Part shown: piece after piece, positions 43,804 through 46,874 of the stretch | How the letters are laid out: every line of letters begins with the position of its first letter | How positions within the stretch are numbered: position 1 is the first letter of the stretch | Source of the DNA: an uncultured Lachnospiraceae bacterium | Lineage (GTDB): Bacteria; Bacillota; Clostridia; Lachnospirales; Lachnospiraceae | Length of the DNA: 46,874 nt | Assembly: GCA_910584685.1 (NCBI GenBank) | Contig: CAJUAO010000022.1 | Coordinates: forward strand, 1 to 46,874 | Direction of reading: 5' to 3' | Program-made: the position numbers and the translations under genes | Notes under the pieces: generated by a model | What the model was told of the DNA's origin: nothing | Seen by the model: only the letters and a program-made list of their open reading frames with translations | Database searches by the model: none

Positions 43804-45044
43804 GTAAATCTCCTTTCAAATTCCTTAGGAATATTTCCCTTAATATGAATACCGTTTTCTTCATACTCCTCGCTTATAACCTGTCCATACTGTCTCATAA
43901 GCTGTATTTTACCGGCATCATTATATGGCACCGTAACATCAATAAACACTGCCCTTTCGCTTAGTATCCTTTCTATAACAGATATAAGCTCATTTACTCC
44001 TGCTCCTGTTTTTATAGAACCGGACATGGTGTAATCTGCCCTTTCATCTTTAAATATATAGCTGCAATCATTGCTAAGCTTATCCTGCTTATTAAAAAAG
44101 GTTATAATCTTTTTATCATTAACCCCAAGCTTTTTTAAGGTTTCATACACTATCTCAATATGCGACTCATACTGAGGATTTGAGCTGTCTATGACATGTA
44201 GTATTATATCGGCATACTTTGCCTCCTCAAGAGTAGAACGGAACGCATCTATAAGATGATGGGGAAGCTTTCTTATAAAGCCTACAGTATCCGTAAGCAG
44301 CGCCTCCTGACCGCTGGGAAGCTTATAATTTCTTGTGGTTGGGTCAAGGGTTGCAAAAAGCTTGTCCTCCTCTAACACCCTTGCATTTGTAAAGGAATTT
44401 AAAAGCGTTGACTTTCCTGCGTTTGTATAGCCGACTATTGCTATTATAGGAATAGGATTTAGGCTCCTTTTTTCCCTTGCAAGCCCCCTGTGCATTGCAA
44501 GCTCATCCACATCCCTTTTTAGCTTTGCTATCCTGTTGTTTATAAGACGCCTGTCTATCTCAAGCTTTTTTTCTCCCGGACCTCTTGTACCTATACCGCC
44601 TCCCAGTCTTGAAAGGGAGCTTCTAAGTCCTACAAGCCTTGCCTGACGGTATTTAAGCTGCGCCAGCTCTACCTGTATCTTTCCTTCCCTTGTCAATGCC
44701 CTTCCTGCAAATATATCAAGAATAACAAGAGTTCTGTCCATTACCTTTATATTAAGCGCTTCCTCAAGGTTTTTAAACTGCGCAGGAGACAATTCATCAT
44801 CACACACTATTCCTGTAGCCTCAAGAGCGCTTATATATCCCTTTAATTCCTCTATTTTTCCTTTGCCTATATATGTTCCGGGATGAAGCTTCTCCCTGTT
44901 TTGTATAAGCCTTCCAACAGTAACCCCGCCTGCAGTAGCTACCAGCTCTTGAAGCTCATCCAATGACTCCGCCGTACCATCGTCGCTTCCTTCGCTTACT
45001 CCTACCAATATAACACGTTCCTGCTCCTCGTTTATTTCGTACAT
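43800..45044 (-). CDS. hflX: GTPase HflX
   Basis: Ribosome-associated GTPase that splits stalled or stressed 70S ribosomes, 414 residues. The N-terminal HflX domain contains GRLIQNR and DRTLVILDIF and ends with the RGPGEKKLE block (154-162). The G domain has the P-loop GYTNAGKST (205-213), the DTVGF switch II, and NKQDK for guanine. The C-terminal region is about 60 residues. GGAGG lies seven bases before the ATG, and thyA overlaps its stop by four bases. Confidence 0.95.
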   Translation of the reverse strand: MYEINEEQERVILVGVSEGSDDGTAESLDELQELVATAGGVTVGRLIQNREKLHPGTYIGKGKIEELKGYISALEATGIVCDDELSPAQFKNLEEALNIKVMDRTLVILDIFAGRALTREGKIQVELAQLKYRQARLVGLRSSLSRLGGGIGTRGPGEKKLEIDRRLINNRIAKLKRDVDELAMHRGLAREKRSLNPIPIIAIVGYTNAGKSTLLNSFTNARVLEEDKLFATLDPTTRNYKLPSGQEALLTDTVGFIRKLPHHLIDAFRSTLEEAKYADIILHVIDSSNPQYESHIEIVYETLKKLGVNDKKIITFFNKQDKLSNDCSYIFKDERADYTMSGSIKTGAGVNELISVIERILSERAVFIDVTVPYNDAGKIQLMRQYGQVISEEYEENGIHIKGNIPKEFERRFT

Positions 45045-45163
45045 AAATTTTCCTCCATTATTATTGCTTCACTCAAAAGGCAATTTCAACTATACCAAAT
45101 CTGCATATGCAGGCTTTAAGCGTCTTAACCTAAAAGTTTTAACTTTTTATTATTTATTATCCT

Positions 45164-45829
45164 TCAAAAAAGCTTCTCTATAACAACACTTATACCTCCC
45201 ATAGTACTGTCTGAAATTGAAATATTCATATTTTCAGCCTCTGCTATTTCCCTGCATATGGCAAGTCCCATTCCGTTACCTCCCAGTTTTCTTGAATATT
45301 CCTTATTTTCCCTGTAAAAGCACTCAAATACTTTTTTCCTTTCCTCTTCCTCTATTCCTATGCCGTTGTCTTCAAATGTAAGCAGCAGTCTGTCATCATG
45401 GGAGCATATATTACATATTATTTTTATATTGCTGCTCTCATTATAAATAATTGCATTTTCAAAAATATGCGTTATAAGTATTTTAAACAATTCCCTGTTT
45501 GCATATATCCTGCCGCTTCCCAAAATCTGTACATTAAAATCACTTTTTATGTCTTCCCTTACCTTTTCAATTACCTTCTCCAATACATCCTCTATATTAA
45601 TCCATAGCCTTTCAGCATAGACAGTTCCTTCCATTATTCCTGTAAAAACCGACATTTCGTCGACAAACCTTGAAAGCCTTTTAGCCTCTTTTTTTATCTT
45701 TCCTGCCATAGTCATGGCATTATTGCCCTTAATAATTCCACATTCAATCAAATCAGCATATCCGTGAATAACCGAAATAGGAGAATTCATTTCATGTGCT
45801 GACATTTTAATTATTTCTTTATTGTCCAT
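45164..45829 (-). CDS. Sensor-less cytoplasmic histidine kinase
   Basis: A 221-residue kinase consisting only of HisKA and HATPase domains. The phosphoaccepting His12 sits in the H-box MSAHEMNSPIS, the N-box Asn125 in IFENAIIYN, G1 is DNGIGI (154-159) and G2 is GGNGMGLA (183-190). It has no transmembrane segment, HAMP, PAS or other input domain, which is unusual; a separate sensor or a partner protein must supply the signal. It follows the response regulator gene after a 52-base gap that contains a 12-bp hairpin. The start is supported by GGAAGG about 12 bases upstream. Confidence 0.88.
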   Translation of the reverse strand: MDNKEIIKMSAHEMNSPISVIHGYADLIECGIIKGNNAMTMAGKIKKEAKRLSRFVDEMSVFTGIMEGTVYAERLWINIEDVLEKVIEKVREDIKSDFNVQILGSGRIYANRELFKILITHIFENAIIYNESSNIKIICNICSHDDRLLLTFEDNGIGIEEEERKKVFECFYRENKEYSRKLGGNGMGLAICREIAEAENMNISISDSTMGGISVVIEKLF

Positions 45830-45854
45830 TTTTATATTTACCTTCCATCCCCTG

Positions 45855-45897
45855 ATATAAGATAATTTACTGCCGGTAATGCTATATTATCTTATAT
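45855..45897 (-). other. Hairpin between response regulator and kinase genes
   Basis: A perfect 12-bp inverted repeat ATATAAGATAAT/ATTATCTTATAT (45855-45866/45886-45897) with TTAC/GTAA inside the loop. One arm overlaps the last codons of the response regulator gene. No T-run follows on the minus strand, so it is more likely an mRNA processing or stability structure than a terminator. Confidence 0.6.
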
Positions 45898-46565
45898 CCC
45901 ACATTTCTCACCGTTTTAATAATTTCCTTTTCCTTACCAAGCTTAGCCCTGAGTGTTTTTATATGCATGTCTACTGTTCTTGATTCTCCCTGAAAATCAA
46001 AGCCCCATACATTTTCCATAATTTTGTCTCTTGACAGGACAATTCCCCTGTTAATAATAAGATATTTTAACAATTCAAATTCTTTATATGTAAGAACAAT
46101 TAACTCTTTATTACAGTAAACTTCTCTTTTCCCCTCGTCTATAAATATATTGCCTGCCGACAAATACTCCTTCTTTTTATTATTATCGCAATCCTCTATG
46201 CCTGCTCTTCTTGCCAGCGCCTTTATTCTTGAGTTAAATTCCATAATTCCAAAAGGCTTTGTAAGATAATCATCGGCGCCTGCATCAAAGCCCTTAACCT
46301 TTTCAATTTCACTACTTTTAGCAGATACAAAAATTATAGGTATTTTTTTCATCTTTTCGTTTTTTCTCAGCTTCTCTACAACACTGATTCCGTCATCATC
46401 CGGTAACATTATGTCAAGTACTATTAAATCGGGAATTTTATCCTTAATTGCCTTTCTTAATTCTTCAGCCGTAAAAAGAGGTTTTACCTTGTAGTTATTT
46501 GACTTTAGGGAATAGCACTCAATTTCACTTATTCCCGGGTCGTCCTCTACAACATACACTAGCAT
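45882..46565 (-). CDS. OmpR/PhoB-family response regulator
   Basis: A 227-residue DNA-binding regulator. The receiver domain (1-120) has the acidic pocket at EDD (7-9), phospho-acceptor Asp51 (VLDIMLPDDDG) and Lys103 (LTKP). A winged-helix domain fills residues 130-226, with the block SRTVDMHIKTLRAKLG. It leads the kinase gene. Three 11-bp tandem repeats upstream of the promoter suggest that it regulates its own operon. Confidence 0.93.
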   Translation of the reverse strand: MLVYVVEDDPGISEIECYSLKSNNYKVKPLFTAEELRKAIKDKIPDLIVLDIMLPDDDGISVVEKLRKNEKMKKIPIIFVSAKSSEIEKVKGFDAGADDYLTKPFGIMEFNSRIKALARRAGIEDCDNNKKKEYLSAGNIFIDEGKREVYCNKELIVLTYKEFELLKYLIINRGIVLSRDKIMENVWGFDFQGESRTVDMHIKTLRAKLGKEKEIIKTVRNVGYKII

Positions 46566-46630
46566 TTTCCTATTCTCCTTATATATTTATGGAAAAATAA
46601 ACAATATTAAGTTTAATCTTTACATACCTA

Positions 46631-46658
46631 ATTATAAGGAAAAAATATAATCTGTAAA
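46631..46658 (-). promoter_or_regulatory. Predicted promoter of the two-component operon
   Basis: Minus strand: TTTACA (46653-46658), 16-base spacer, TATAAT (46631-46636), about 65 bases before the regulator start. The operator repeats abut its upstream edge. Confidence 0.55.
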
Positions 46659-46691
46659 GTATTTTATCCAAATTTTACCTAAATTTTACAT
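46659..46691 (-). promoter_or_regulatory. Three 11-bp tandem repeats (PhoB/OmpR-type operator)
   Basis: ATTTTA recurs at 46661, 46672 and 46683, exactly 11 bases apart; two of the units read AAATTTTACCT and AAATTTTACAT. This spacing and the TTTTAC core match the direct-repeat boxes bound by PhoB/PhoP-type regulators. The array lies immediately upstream of the -35 at 46653-46658, the position of an activator site. Autoregulation is inferred. Confidence 0.65.
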
Positions 46692-46874
46692 ATTCTAAAT
46701 CATTTTTAAACAAATATAGTATTTACTAAACCTCTCTTCATTGTATATGCAGTAAAACAGCAGAGTTCTTAAGAATACTTTTAACGAAAGGAAAGAACAG
46801 TTGGGAAATTCTTTGTGAATAAATATTAATTTGTACAGGTGAAAAGAAAGTTCCTCGCATGAAACCCGGGGCTT

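Larger units (their letters stand above)
46566..46874. other. Upstream region of the response regulator, to the window edge
   Basis: About 310 bases, AT-rich. It holds the regulator promoter and tandem operators (listed separately) and a palindrome TTCTTAAGAA at 46766-46775. Toward the right end there are purine-rich, RBS-like stretches (around 46787-46799), but no open frame continues from them, so any divergent gene would start beyond the edge. Confidence 0.4.

Noticed and set aside
46700..46874. Cobalamin or cyclic-di-GMP riboswitch or divergent gene at the right edge
   Set aside because: Fragments such as GGGAA and GTGAA are present, but the conserved cores and pairing are not, and no frame stays open to the edge.

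Overview
The window reads as chromosomal core sequence of a low-GC, meso-diaminopimelate (mDAP) Gram-positive anaerobe, most likely a clostridial Lachnospiraceae-type Firmicute. The reasons are AT-rich intergenic DNA, AGGAGG-type ribosome binding sites, AddAB instead of RecBCD, a direct glutaminyl-tRNA synthetase, a SleB-type wall hydrolase, several wall proteins with Ig-like domains, and preference for AGA/AGG arginine codons. Species assignment is inference. Nearly all genes lie on the minus strand. The exceptions are a GH25 lysozyme, a small FMN-binding-like membrane protein, a small acidic membrane protein and an ABC-class ATPase. I see no tRNA, rRNA, CRISPR, integrase or transposase.

Layout, left to right. 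1-6.2 kb: a minus-strand run dapF, murE (mDAP type), asnB, Sfp-type phosphopantetheinyl transferase, alpha/beta hydrolase. The first three suggest a peptidoglycan mDAP synthesis, attachment and amidation module. 6.2-9.1 kb: a tandemly duplicated cassette of a secreted Cys/His peptidase-like protein and a lipoprotein; the upstream peptidase copy is wrecked by an internal deletion. 9.5-11.5 kb: membrane-anchored GH25 lysozyme. 11.6-18.8 kb: addB-addA recombination nuclease operon, with a 15-nt palindromic minisatellite between the genes. 18.9-26.3 kb: FMN-binding-like protein (+), then a minus-strand run of L,D-transpeptidase, M18 aminopeptidase, UDP-sugar pyrophosphorylase, glutamine-dependent NAD synthetase and an 8-TM protein. 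26.4-30.8 kb: carAB behind a strong promoter overlapped by an ArgR-like box. 30.9-35.3 kb: SleB-type hydrolase, small acidic membrane protein, DUF2225 protein, glnS. 35.5-37.3 kb: COG3044-type ATPase with aberrant codon usage. 37.3-41.6 kb: SpoIID-like/peptidoglycan-binding protein, DUF218 protein, branched-chain aminotransferase, nucleotidyltransferase. 41.7-45.0 kb: Nudix hydrolase, dihydrofolate reductase, a phi3T/B. subtilis-type thymidylate synthase, HflX. 45.2-46.9 kb: an OmpR/PhoB-type response regulator and a sensor-less histidine kinase, with three 11-bp tandem repeats upstream of the promoter.

Much of the content serves the cell envelope (DapF, MurE, AsnB, GH25, L,D-transpeptidase, SleB, PG-binding protein, DUF218) or nucleotide and one-carbon metabolism (CarAB, ThyA, DHFR, NadE). 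The least explained signals are intergenic palindromic elements that share flanks (TATAATAG on one side, TGCAAG on the other) but differ in the palindrome between them, and the duplicated peptidase/lipoprotein cassette.
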